A stretch of DNA of 64,000 bases from JBCCEJ01 sp039030335 (GTDB taxonomy: Bacteria > Pseudomonadota > Gammaproteobacteria > HK1). The stretch covers positions 124,001 to 188,000 of the forward strand of contig JBCCEJ010000001.1 in the NCBI GenBank assembly GCA_039030335.1. Direction: 5' to 3'. The notes under the pieces were generated by a model. That model saw only the letters and a list, made by a program, of their open reading frames with translations. It was not told the DNA's origin and searched no databases. Below are positions 1 through 7,959 of this stretch, in pieces (the first letter of the stretch is position 1; each line of letters starts with the position of its first letter). The translations under genes were made by a program, and so were the position numbers.

Positions 1-440
1 GCGAACGCGCGTACCTCGTTTCCACCGGTCCTGAGATGGGCACGCGCGAATCGCGTCATCTCAACTGCCGCTATCAGCTGACCTGGGCCGATATCGAGTC
101 GCGGCGTGAGTTCGCCGACTGTATAGCCCTCGGTGCGTGGGGGGCCGAGTGGCATGACCGGTCTGATTTTAGCAGCAGCTTCGATTACGCCCCGGACCGC
201 GGTAGTTACCAGATTCCACTCAGATCCCTTTGCAGCATCGATGCGGAGAATCTGTTCTGCGCGGGCCGGCTCGCGGATGGAGATCGCAAAGCCGGGGCGG
301 CGATTCGCGTCATGGGTACGGCGATGGCGACCGGACAGGCAGCCGGTCTGGCGGCGGCGCTGACCGCGGCTGGCGATTATTCCGCGCACGCCGTGCGCGC
401 TGGCTTGATTGCCGAGGGCGCTCTGCTATCGGATCCGTAG
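1..440 (+). CDS. FAD-dependent oxidoreductase, C-terminal part (5' end outside window)
   Basis: Only the last ~146 codons are present; the reading frame is open to the window edge and ends at TAG 438-440. The visible part begins with YLVSTGPEMGTRESR and contains ENLFCAGRLA followed by RVMGTAMATGQAAGLAA. This is the C-terminal FAD-binding segment of the FAD_oxidored (PF12831-type) flavoproteins, where the region after the GR contacts the flavin. The substrate cannot be told from this fragment. The next gene, an acyl-CoA dehydrogenase on the same strand, starts about 150 bases downstream, so common transcription is possible. An internal ATG at 36 is not a start, because conserved sequence continues upstream of it. 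Confidence 0.8.
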   Translation, partial: ERAYLVSTGPEMGTRESRHLNCRYQLTWADIESRREFADCIALGAWGAEWHDRSDFSSSFDYAPDRGSYQIPLRSLCSIDAENLFCAGRLADGDRKAGAAIRVMGTAMATGQAAGLAAALTAAGDYSAHAVRAGLIAEGALLSDP

Positions 441-592
441 CGGCCCGAGCGGTGCTGGCGACGCTGGCCCATGGCTGCGGCGCCGGTCGGGCCAGATATT
501 GACCGTTGCACGGATGCCTGCGCCATACCGTCTGGCGCTGGCCGTATACTCTCGGACCAGACTGACGCAGAACACTACGTGGAGAGTTTTCC

Positions 593-1771
593 GTGGATCT
601 CACGCTAACTGAAGAGCAGCGCATGCTGCAGGACCTGGTGACCCGATTCGTCGAAGACGAGCTGATGCCGCTGGAACCGGCGGTGCTGGCCCGCGAGGCG
701 GCCGGTCAGGGCAGTTCGCTGACGGAAGAAGAACTGCAGCCGCTCTATGCGCGATGCAAGGAGTTGGGGCTTTGGGGGCTGGACGTGCCCGAGGAGATTG
801 GCGGTGCCAACCTCGACCCGGTGAGTTTGGTGATCGTGAACGAAGCGTTGCGGCGTACCTGCGTGCAGTTCACGTTTCCGCCCGACTCGCCCAACCTTCA
901 TATGCTGCTGCACTCCGCCAATGCCGAGCAGCGGGCGCGTTATCTCGATCCTTACGCGGCCGGGGAACTGAGTTCCGCGATCGCAATTTCCGAGCCGGGT
1001 GCTGGCGGAGATCCGTCCGGAATGCTCACCCGCGCGGTGCAGGATGGCACTGACTGGGTATTGAACGGCCGCAAGATCTGGGTCTCGCGCATCAAGGACG
1101 CCGATTTTTCGATCGTCATGGCGGTGACCGACCCTGAGAAAGGCTCACGCGGTGGCATTACGTCGTTCTTGATCGACAAAGGTACGCCCGGCTTCATCGT
1201 CGCGCGCGAAATTCCGATGCTCGCCGGACACCGGACTTACGAAGTGGTGTTCGAAGACTGCCGGGTGCCTGAGACGCAGGTACTCGGTGAGGTTGGCAAC
1301 GGCTTCGGCCCGATGCAACTGCGTCTGACCGTACGGCGCCTGCAGATGGGTGCGTGGTGCGTAGGGATGGCGGAGCGGGCTTTGCACATCATGTTGGAAC
1401 ACGTCACCCAGCGCGAAACCTTCGGCGCGCTGTTGTCCGACCGCCAGGCGATTCAATGGTGGATAGCAGAGGCAGCGACCAAGATTCACGCCTGCCGATT
1501 GATGACCTTTGACGCGGCCATCAAGGCGAGCCGCGGTGAAGACGTACGCACGGAGGCCTCGATGCTGAAGGTCTACGGCACCGAGATGGCGACCGAGATC
1601 ATCGACCATGCCATGCAGGCTTTTGGCGCTATGGGGGTCACGAAAGAACTGCCGCTGCAGCTGATGGCGCAGCAGGTGCGTTTGATGCGCGTCTACGAAG
1701 GGCCGAGCGAGGTTCACCGATGGGTCGTGGCCCGTCGCCTGATCCGCCAGTATGGCGGCGACGCGCGTTGA
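593..1771 (+). CDS. Acyl-CoA dehydrogenase family protein
   Basis: A 392-residue flavoprotein of normal family length (380-400). It begins MDLTLTEEQRMLQDLV, the usual N-terminal helical domain. The middle part holds the FAD/substrate region (AIAISEPGAGGDPSGM, then KIWVSRIKDADF), and the C-terminal helical domain ends with RVYEGPSEVHRWVVARRL. It should oxidise an acyl-CoA thioester to the 2,3-enoyl-CoA with FAD and pass electrons to ETF. The chain length is not readable; members with this YEGPSEVH ending are often assigned to medium or branched chains. Start chosen at GTG 593, which has GGAGAG at 581-586, six bases upstream. It stands alone with about 430 non-coding bases after it. Confidence 0.9.
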   Translation: MDLTLTEEQRMLQDLVTRFVEDELMPLEPAVLAREAAGQGSSLTEEELQPLYARCKELGLWGLDVPEEIGGANLDPVSLVIVNEALRRTCVQFTFPPDSPNLHMLLHSANAEQRARYLDPYAAGELSSAIAISEPGAGGDPSGMLTRAVQDGTDWVLNGRKIWVSRIKDADFSIVMAVTDPEKGSRGGITSFLIDKGTPGFIVAREIPMLAGHRTYEVVFEDCRVPETQVLGEVGNGFGPMQLRLTVRRLQMGAWCVGMAERALHIMLEHVTQRETFGALLSDRQAIQWWIAEAATKIHACRLMTFDAAIKASRGEDVRTEASMLKVYGTEMATEIIDHAMQAFGAMGVTKELPLQLMAQQVRLMRVYEGPSEVHRWVVARRLIRQYGGDAR

Positions 1772-2199
1772 GGAGATCCACGTCGGCCGAGTTGCGGGAT
1801 CGGCATCATGGCGCATGCAGCACCAGCCACTTCGACGTGAACCGTTTGCGCCCGCGAGTCGCGTAAAGACCTGAGCTCTTCCGCCGATGATCGCTCTCAG
1901 GACCGGCGCCCCTGACTGCCGCCCGGTTGGTCGCCGCGGTATGTAGCACCGGCCGGCGACAACCCGCAGTGAACCGTGTGCCGACCTTCCCGGTTGGTTG
2001 AAGAGCCGGGAAGGTCCGCACGCGCACTCAGCCGCGACGTGAGCGCGGTTCGAGATGCCGGCCCTGGTGACCTGGAATACCGCCGAGTCGGCTAACCTGC
2101 TCTGGTGTTGGCGGGCCGTCTGAAACTCGCCACCATCGTTGCTGCCACCCGGCCCAGCGCCATCACGCAGGTTCCACGACCGGTCAACTGGAGGGTGCT
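1772..2199. other. Intergenic region without recognisable gene
   Basis: About 430 bases between the acyl-CoA dehydrogenase and the Nudix gene. Reading frames here give only low-complexity, arginine-rich products with no recognisable similarity. The one clear structure is the long hairpin at 1976-2023, listed separately. The last 10 bases carry the Nudix ribosome binding site. Confidence 0.6.
1976..2023. terminator. Long GC-rich hairpin, terminator-like or structured RNA element
   Basis: GACCTTCCCGG at 1983-1993 is perfectly complementary to CCGGGAAGGTC at 2006-2016, with a 12-base loop. After one mismatch (1982/2017) the stem continues as 1976-1981 against 2018-2023, including one G-U pair. 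There is no T-run on either side, so a textbook intrinsic terminator is not shown. It lies about 200 bases after the acyl-CoA dehydrogenase and 180 before the Nudix gene. Function not established. Confidence 0.45.
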
Positions 2200-2700
2200 T
2201 TGAGTTCCGACGAACTCGTTCAACTCGTCGATGCCGATAATCAACTTGCCGGTGCGGCCCCGCGTTGGCGCGTTCGCACGGAAGGTCTCTACCATCGCGC
2301 CACCTATCTGTTCGTATTCAACACCGCCGGGGAGCTGTTCCTGCAGCGACGCGCCGAGACCAAAGACCTGTATCCGGGCTTTTACGATGCGTGTGCGGGT
2401 GGTGTGGTCGTGGCTGGCGAAACCTATGAACAAAATGCGATCCGTGAGGCGGATGAGGAACTCGGCCTCGAAATCACGAACCCGTTTGGAGTGCGCGACT
2501 TTCTGTTCGAGCACGAAACCAACCGTGTGTGGGGTCGGATATTCAGAGTGATCGCGGGAGGGCCGTTTGCATTCGCCGATCGCGAAGTGGTCTGGGGACA
2601 GTTCGTCTCCCCTCAGTCGGTGCTCGGACGTCAATGGTTACCGATCACGCCCGACTCGCTGTTTGCCCTGCAGCTTTTACTGCAGGCGAAAGAAGCATGA
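2200..2700 (+). CDS. Nudix hydrolase (YfcD / IPP-isomerase-like)
   Basis: A 166-residue protein with a complete Nudix box near residues 67-89: GVVVAGE, seven residues, then READEELGL, matching Gx5Ex7REUxEExGU. The acidic residues bind Mg2+ for hydrolysis of a nucleoside-diphosphate-linked substrate. The start (DELVQLVDADNQ) and the FNTAGELFLQRRAETKDLYPG stretch resemble the YfcD group of Nudix proteins related to isopentenyl-diphosphate isomerase. The substrate is not predictable. Translation most likely starts at TTG 2200, because GGAGGG at 2190-2195 sits four to five bases upstream and no ATG lies nearby in frame. Confidence 0.88.
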   Translation: MSSDELVQLVDADNQLAGAAPRWRVRTEGLYHRATYLFVFNTAGELFLQRRAETKDLYPGFYDACAGGVVVAGETYEQNAIREADEELGLEITNPFGVRDFLFEHETNRVWGRIFRVIAGGPFAFADREVVWGQFVSPQSVLGRQWLPITPDSLFALQLLLQAKEA

Positions 2701-2798
2701 TGTTCAGTCTCTAGCGGCACCCACGCACACCCTGTGACGGAGGCGGCCGGCGCGCAGGCACTGTGCGACAATGCGTCGATGAGCTGGAAAGCGTCGCC

Positions 2799-3746
2799 AT
2801 GATTCGTCGGGAAGCGCTCCCCGACCGCGTCAGTGTAGGGCTGCACGTGCCCGCCGCCGCCGTTGAAGGACTGGCATCGCGCGATGACTACATCCGCTTC
2901 TTCAAGTCTGCCGAACAGCTTGGTTTCGACGCTGTCTGGGCTGAGGATCGGATCTTCCATCCGGCGCATCTCGCCGACCCGTTCGTATTGCTGACGCTCG
3001 CGGCCGCTCATACGGAAACGCTGCTTCTGGGCACCGCCGTTGCAGTGCTTAACTTCCGTGATGCTCCAGTACTGGCGCGCCAGCTGGCGACCCTGGACCA
3101 TTTTTCCGGTGGTCGGGTCGTGGCCGGTGTTTCGCTCGGGGGACGCCCGGACGAATACGCGGCCATGCGCGGCGGCACGGGTGGCCGGGTTTCCCGCTTC
3201 AACGAAAGCGTGGCGGCGTTGCGAGGCCTGTTGTCCGGCACGCCGCAGACTTCATCAGGACCGCTGTTCAAACTGGATGGCGCCGCGGTGCGACCCGCGA
3301 GCGGTGCGCCGTTGCTGATCGGCGGTGTTGTCGAACGCGCGCTGCGGCGCGCTGGTCGACTGGGTGACGGCTGGATCATGGCGCCCTTTGGCACTTTGGA
3401 TGACTTTCGCCGCGGCTGGGATGTCGTGCGGGCGTCCGCGCGCGCGGCCGGGCGCGATCCTGCGCGGCTCTCGGCCGGGCGTCTGATCTACATCTGTCCG
3501 GACTGCGATGCCGCCAGGGCCAGATCCCGACTGGACGCATTTCTGGTTGGTTACTACGGCCGGCAAGGTGTTGTGCAAGTCGATCGCGACGGTCTCTTCG
3601 GCCGACCCGAAGACGTCGCTTCGCAAGTGGTTGCGCACGTGGATGCGGGCATAACGAATTTGATTTTGGCGTTGCCCGATCTGGACACGACCAGTCTGGC
3701 ACTGCTTGCTGACGCACTGTTCCCGGCACTTCGCGGGCGGATTTGA
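2799..3746 (+). CDS. LLM-class flavin-dependent oxidoreductase
   Basis: About 315 residues with the luciferase-like monooxygenase TIM-barrel signature: FKSAEQLGFDAVWAEDR near the N terminus, then LLLGTAVAVLNFRDAPVLARQ and LDHFSGGRVVAGVSLGGRPDEY. The C-terminal half has GRLGDGWIMAPFG and a final VDAGITNLILALPDLD. Such enzymes use F420 or FMN and oxidise or reduce varied organic substrates. The ATG at 2799 is preferred over an in-frame GTG at 2763, because similarity begins just after it and GGAA lies upstream. The aldolase gene follows about 80 bases later on the same strand. Whether the cofactor is F420 cannot be told from the sequence. Confidence 0.85.
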   Translation: MIRREALPDRVSVGLHVPAAAVEGLASRDDYIRFFKSAEQLGFDAVWAEDRIFHPAHLADPFVLLTLAAAHTETLLLGTAVAVLNFRDAPVLARQLATLDHFSGGRVVAGVSLGGRPDEYAAMRGGTGGRVSRFNESVAALRGLLSGTPQTSSGPLFKLDGAAVRPASGAPLLIGGVVERALRRAGRLGDGWIMAPFGTLDDFRRGWDVVRASARAAGRDPARLSAGRLIYICPDCDAARARSRLDAFLVGYYGRQGVVQVDRDGLFGRPEDVASQVVAHVDAGITNLILALPDLDTTSLALLADALFPALRGRI

Positions 3747-3825
3747 AATCAGCCGCGCGCGCGTTAGCCGTTGTTCGGACGGCCAGGCCGGGTACATGCA
3801 ATTTTCGCACGGGGGAGGCAACGAC

Positions 3826-4458
3826 GTGCTGACACTTGGCGAGGCCATGAACATGCTTCCGCTGGTCGCTATTTATCGAGGTGTCGAACCTCGCGAGGCT
3901 GCCGCGATGGCGGGCGCCGCGCATGGCGCCGGGTTCAGAATTCTTGAAGTACCGCTCAACTCGCCAGCACCGTTCGAGAGCATTCGCCTTATCGCTACGG
4001 CTTTTCCGGACGCGCTGGTCGGCGCCGGTACCGTGATGACGGCTGGTGATGTGGATGCGGTGGCTGCAGCCGGGGGCACGCTGATAGTCATGCCGCACGC
4101 GGATACTGAAATCGTGCGCGCGGCCAAGGCGAACGGGCTGATTTGCGTCCCTGGCGTCGCTACACCCACGGAAGCGTTCGCGGCGCTGGCCGCGGGTGCA
4201 GACGGATTGAAGGTCTTTCCGGCCGAAGGTATCCCGCCGGCCGTCGTCAAGGCCTGGAGCGCGGTGATCCCAGCACACGTACCGATGATTCCGGTAGGGG
4301 GTATCGACGCGGACGCTGAGAAGATGGCCGCATATCTGGCCGCGGGCGCCTCTGGCTTCGGGCTTGGCTCAGCTCTGTTCAAACCGGGTGTTTCGGTGGC
4401 GCAGGTCGTTCGTAACGCCGAATCGTTCGTTGCCGCGCTGCGTGCCGCGCAGGCGTGA
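3826..4458 (+). CDS. dgoA: 2-dehydro-3-deoxy-6-phosphogalactonate aldolase (KDPG/KDPGal aldolase family)
   Basis: A 210-residue class I aldolase matching the 205-212 residue family length. It should split KDPGal (or KDPG) into pyruvate and glyceraldehyde 3-phosphate, as in the De Ley-Doudoroff galactonate pathway. Visible landmarks: LVAIYRGVEP (phosphate/carboxylate-binding Arg18), EVPLNSP with the general-base Glu41, GAGTVMTAGDV, and GLKVFPAEG with the Schiff-base Lys129. The PLNSP variant resembles DgoA more than Eda. GTG 3826 is chosen because GGGGGAGG lies at 3811-3817; the ATG at 3796 would place that site inside the gene. No other galactonate gene is adjacent, so the physiological substrate is inferred from family only. 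Confidence 0.85.
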   Translation: MLTLGEAMNMLPLVAIYRGVEPREAAAMAGAAHGAGFRILEVPLNSPAPFESIRLIATAFPDALVGAGTVMTAGDVDAVAAAGGTLIVMPHADTEIVRAAKANGLICVPGVATPTEAFAALAAGADGLKVFPAEGIPPAVVKAWSAVIPAHVPMIPVGGIDADAEKMAAYLAAGASGFGLGSALFKPGVSVAQVVRNAESFVAALRAAQA

Positions 4459-4497
4459 TTTCCAGATAGATCACGCGGCGAGGGCGGCTCTTCGCAT

Positions 4498-4932
4498 TCA
4501 GTCTTCGTGCACGGGTGGCGCTGCGCTCGCGGCATCAGCGAGCATTGCCTGTCGGCGCTCCCACACGTGCCATCCGCCCATCAGCAAAGCCATGACCACC
4601 TCGGTGATGATCCAGGTGCGTTGCGTCTCGTCCATTCCCTCGAAACCAACTCCGATCCCGCGCGACACGAGGTAGCCGACCGGCAGCGCCGTCAACACCG
4701 CTGAGACCGGTAGCCGCCACGGTCGAAGGCGCCACCAGAGCAACAAAAAGAGACCAAATGCTATCCACAGGCCGAAGCGCGCACGGGCTTCTACAGCTTC
4801 GAAAACGCTGTCGGCTGGAGGGGTCGTACCGACCATGTTCGGGAACAGCGCCAGCACCACGCCAGCGCCGATGCAGGCGATGCCGACAATGCGAAATTTG
4901 ATTAGCCTGCTGGTATTTCGGTCGTTCGTCAT
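4498..4932 (-). CDS. Small integral membrane protein, unknown function (DUF4345-like)
   Basis: 144 residues with four hydrophobic stretches: roughly residues 12-30, 53-67, 71-88 and 107-121. A conserved-looking EARARFGLWIAFGLFLLLWW motif spans the first and second helices. The pattern of a small four-helix protein with an E-x-R-A-x-F/Y-G core resembles DUF4345-type proteins, but I am not certain of the family. It begins MTNDRNTSRLIKFRIVG, and the C-terminal tail is charged and probably cytoplasmic. It is convergent with the aldolase gene and lies just downstream of the iron alcohol dehydrogenase on the same strand, with a 40-base gap, so it may share that transcript. Confidence 0.7.
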   Translation of the reverse strand: MTNDRNTSRLIKFRIVGIACIGAGVVLALFPNMVGTTPPADSVFEAVEARARFGLWIAFGLFLLLWWRLRPWRLPVSAVLTALPVGYLVSRGIGVGFEGMDETQRTWIITEVVMALLMGGWHVWERRQAMLADAASAAPPVHED

Positions 4933-4971
4933 GACGTGGCGGCAGTTGCGACGCGGATGCTTCAGTTAAGT

Positions 4972-6117
4972 CTAGATGCACTCGGCGTACAGCCCCAGCG
5001 CCGCGTCGACCGACAGCGGTAAGGGGTTGGCGGCCGCGCACGGATCTTCAACCGCCCCCTGTGCCAGCGTTTCGATGTTGTGCTGGTCGACGCCGAGATG
5101 CCGCAACTTGTCGGGCACCTGCAGCTGGCTGCGCAGTTGCATGATGTGATCGAGGAAACTACCGAATGAATCACCGAATCCGACGTAGGCCGCGGCTTTG
5201 CCAGTCAGCTCTGCGATGGCGCCGAAGTTGAACTGCATGACGTAGGGCAAGATGACGGCGTTGGTCATGCCGTGATGCGTATCGAAGTGCGCGCCAACCG
5301 GATGTGACAGCGCATGCACGGCGCCGAGCCCTTTCTGAAACGCCGTTGCGCCCATGGCAGCCGCGCTCATCATATGGGCCCGTGCGTCCAGGTCCAACGG
5401 GTCTGCCACCACGCGCGGGAGATTCTCGACCACGAGCCGCATACCCTCGAGCGCAATGCCCTGCGACATCGGGTGGTAGAAGCGGCTGCAATAGGCTTCG
5501 AAGCAATGTGAGAACGCATCCATACCGGTGCCGACCGTGATGAGAGCCGGCATACCGGTGGTGAGCACCGGGTCGCATATCACGATGGTCGGTAGGATCT
5601 TTGGATGGAAGATGATCTTCTTGACCCGCGTATCCGAGTTGGTGAGCACGCTCGCCCGACCTACTTCAGAGCCGGTGCCGGCGGTCGTGGGTACGGCGAC
5701 GATCGGCGCGATGACCTCGGCATCGGCGCGCGTCCACCAGTCGTCGATGTCTTCGAAGTCCCACACCGGTCGCGTCTGACCGTGCATGAACGCCACCAGC
5801 TTCGCCAGATCCAGCCCGGAGCCGCCGCCGAAGGCGATGACGCCGTCGTGTTCACCGCGTTTGAACGCTTGTATCCCGAGTGCGAGATTTCGGTCGGTGG
5901 GATTCGGGTCGACGTCGGCGAAAATCGCGCGCCCGAGTCCCGCGGTTTCGAGTCGGTCGAGCGCGTCCTGGGCGATAGGAAGTCCCGCGAGCCCGCGGTC
6001 GGTTACCAGCAGCGGTCTACTGATACCCGCTTCCCTGCAGGCGGCAGGCAATTCTTCGATGCGGCCAGCTCCCATGCGCACGGCGGTAGGGTAGGACCAG
6101 TTGGCGCGGATGCTCAT
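4972..6117 (-). CDS. Iron-containing alcohol dehydrogenase
   Basis: 381 residues from ATG 6117, the usual length for the group III (Fe-dependent) alcohol dehydrogenases. An N-terminal Rossmann half precedes GGGSGLDLAK, the nucleotide/phosphate-binding loop. The metal site is given by GMDAFSHCFEAYCS (Asp and His) and HALSHPVGAHFDTHHG (further His ligands). It should oxidise an alcohol or reduce an aldehyde with NAD(P)+. The frame stays open upstream to 6363, but those residues lack family similarity and run into the opposite-strand enoyl-CoA hydratase. It is divergent from that hydratase, and the small membrane protein follows it. Confidence 0.9.
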   Translation of the reverse strand: MSIRANWSYPTAVRMGAGRIEELPAACREAGISRPLLVTDRGLAGLPIAQDALDRLETAGLGRAIFADVDPNPTDRNLALGIQAFKRGEHDGVIAFGGGSGLDLAKLVAFMHGQTRPVWDFEDIDDWWTRADAEVIAPIVAVPTTAGTGSEVGRASVLTNSDTRVKKIIFHPKILPTIVICDPVLTTGMPALITVGTGMDAFSHCFEAYCSRFYHPMSQGIALEGMRLVVENLPRVVADPLDLDARAHMMSAAAMGATAFQKGLGAVHALSHPVGAHFDTHHGMTNAVILPYVMQFNFGAIAELTGKAAAYVGFGDSFGSFLDHIMQLRSQLQVPDKLRHLGVDQHNIETLAQGAVEDPCAAANPLPLSVDAALGLYAECI

Positions 6118-6326
6118 GGAATTGATCTCGATTGGGGACGGGTGCAGTGCGCAAGCGTCGAGATAAATGTTCTCATTCGGGTCGTCAGACGCGCACCTCA
6201 GAGCTACTGAGACTTCGATTTTGGCCGAATGATTCCCGGCCGAGGTTTCCACCTGGGTAATCTGCGGCAAAATGATGGCGTTTCGCGCTTCCCAATCTTT
6301 GCTTGAGAACTCTCCTGAGGATTCGA

Positions 6327-7118
6327 ATGCCTGCACCCATACTATTGACCGACATCGCTGCAAATGGTGTCGGTACCATCACGATCAACCGCCCGGAGGT
6401 CAACAACGCCTACAACGGTGAGATGATCGAAGGTTTCATCGACATCATCGGTCGTTTTGCAGCGGATGACGCCGTCAGAGTCATTGTCATCCGTGGCAAT
6501 GGACGACATTTTCAGGCTGGCGCGGATCTCGCGTGGGTACGCGGCAACCGGGAAAAGACCTGGGAGCAGAACCTGCAGATTTCACGTAACACGACACGGG
6601 CAGTTCAGGGTTTGACCACTGTCCTGAAACCCACGATAGCCCTGGTCCACGGCGGATGCTTTGGCGGTGGCACTGGCATCGCGACGGCCTGCGATGTCGT
6701 CATCGCTGCCGACGACGCTATCTTTTCCATCACGGAAGCGCGATGGGGATTGATGGCATCGCCTATTTACCCTCAGTTGTTGGCGCGTCTCGGCCCGGGG
6801 CGTACCAGACGATACAGTATGACTTGCGAGCGTTTCGATGGCCGACGGGCGTACGAGATCGGTTTCGCCGACGAAGTGTGCGCAGCGCAGGAGTTGGACG
6901 CTACCGCCGCGCCGATTATCGACGCCTTGCTGCATTGCCCGCCGGATGCGCTGGCCGCCTCGAAGCAGTCCATACTGAAATATGCGGATCTTTATTTCTC
7001 GGCACTTGAAGAAGAAGAGATGTCCGTACCGCACGCAACGATCCGCCTGAGCGATGAAGCCGGGGAAGGTCTCGCGAGTTTCCTCGAGAAGCGCAAACCG
7101 AAGTGGTATCCAGAATGA
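6327..7118 (+). CDS. Enoyl-CoA hydratase/isomerase family protein
   Basis: 263 residues of crotonase fold. The oxyanion-hole segments are visible: GRHFQAGADLAWVRG (first, with the A-G-A-D motif) and VHGGCFGGGTGIATACDVVIA (second). The C-terminal helices carry KQSILKYADLYF. The family hydrates or isomerises enoyl-CoAs; the exact substrate is unknown. The residue usually acting as Glu in the second segment is not obvious, so isomerase or lyase chemistry is also possible. Start at ATG 6327 with TGAGGA at 6316-6321. The stop overlaps the start of the MOSC gene by four bases (ATGA), so the two are translationally coupled. Confidence 0.88.
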   Translation: MPAPILLTDIAANGVGTITINRPEVNNAYNGEMIEGFIDIIGRFAADDAVRVIVIRGNGRHFQAGADLAWVRGNREKTWEQNLQISRNTTRAVQGLTTVLKPTIALVHGGCFGGGTGIATACDVVIAADDAIFSITEARWGLMASPIYPQLLARLGPGRTRRYSMTCERFDGRRAYEIGFADEVCAAQELDATAAPIIDALLHCPPDALAASKQSILKYADLYFSALEEEEMSVPHATIRLSDEAGEGLASFLEKRKPKWYPE

Positions 7119-7843
7119 GTGACTTTGCGACGATTGCCAGTATCTGGCGCTACCCGGTGAAAAGCATGCTGGGCGAACAGCTGGACGCCGTGGAAGTAAC
7201 CTCCAGTGGCCTTGTCGGCGATCGCGTATTCGCGTTCAAGGACCCGGACGGGCGACCGGGCTTTCCGTGGGTTACGGGGCGACAGCTACGTGAAATGATT
7301 CTCTATTCGGCGCGGTTTGAAAACGTCGCCGACATCGGCGCCGCGTCGTCTCTGTCGGTTACGCTGCCTGACGGTCAGCGATTTGCGGTGGACGATCCTG
7401 CTCTCGCCGCGCTGCTGGCTGAGCGCTCGGGCGCGAAACAGACACCTGAACTCGTACGCGATCACATTGAGACGCTCGTGGATTGCTATCCGGTCTCCTT
7501 GTTCAGCTTGCAAACGGCGCACCAGTTGAGCGGGGAAGTGGGTGTCGAAGTCGACCATCGCCGTTTTCGTGCGAACTTCTACATCGATCTGGGCGACGGA
7601 CAGGGTTTTGGTGAAGACTCACTGGTCGGTCACGATGTGCGGATCGGCGCCGATCTCGTAATCCACGTAGCTGAACGCGACGCCCGGTGCCTGATGGTCA
7701 CGCTCGACCCGGATTCCACCGAGGCGAATCCCAACATACTGGGTCAGCTTTCCAAAGCTCATGACACCTCGGCCGGCATCTACTGTCAGGTTGTTTCCGG
7801 CGGTACCGTGCAGGTTGGCGATCCGGTGGTGATCGTCTCATGA
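7115..7843 (+). CDS. MOSC domain-containing protein
   Basis: 242 residues. The N-terminal MOSC beta-barrel part starts IASIWRYPVKSMLGEQL, and the C-terminal MOSC domain carries HRRFRANFYIDLGDGQGFGE and the conserved cysteine in RDARCLMVTLDPDSTE. MOSC proteins handle sulfur bound to the molybdenum cofactor or, in the mARC/YiiM group, bind Moco through this cysteine and reduce N-hydroxylated compounds. ATG 7115 overlaps the upstream stop codon (ATGA). That coupling to an enoyl-CoA hydratase is unusual and suggests a shared role in one catabolic route, but the substrate is unknown. Confidence 0.88.
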   Translation: MSDFATIASIWRYPVKSMLGEQLDAVEVTSSGLVGDRVFAFKDPDGRPGFPWVTGRQLREMILYSARFENVADIGAASSLSVTLPDGQRFAVDDPALAALLAERSGAKQTPELVRDHIETLVDCYPVSLFSLQTAHQLSGEVGVEVDHRRFRANFYIDLGDGQGFGEDSLVGHDVRIGADLVIHVAERDARCLMVTLDPDSTEANPNILGQLSKAHDTSAGIYCQVVSGGTVQVGDPVVIVS

Positions 7844-7959
7844 GCCCTGTCGTAGCGGCGGCGACCTGAAACGCGTCGCTGCGCTGCCCGGCGCCTGAAG
7901 ACAACTCTCAAAACGCCCGCGAGCAAATCGCTGTGGGAATTGCCAGAACGGAAAGACTT

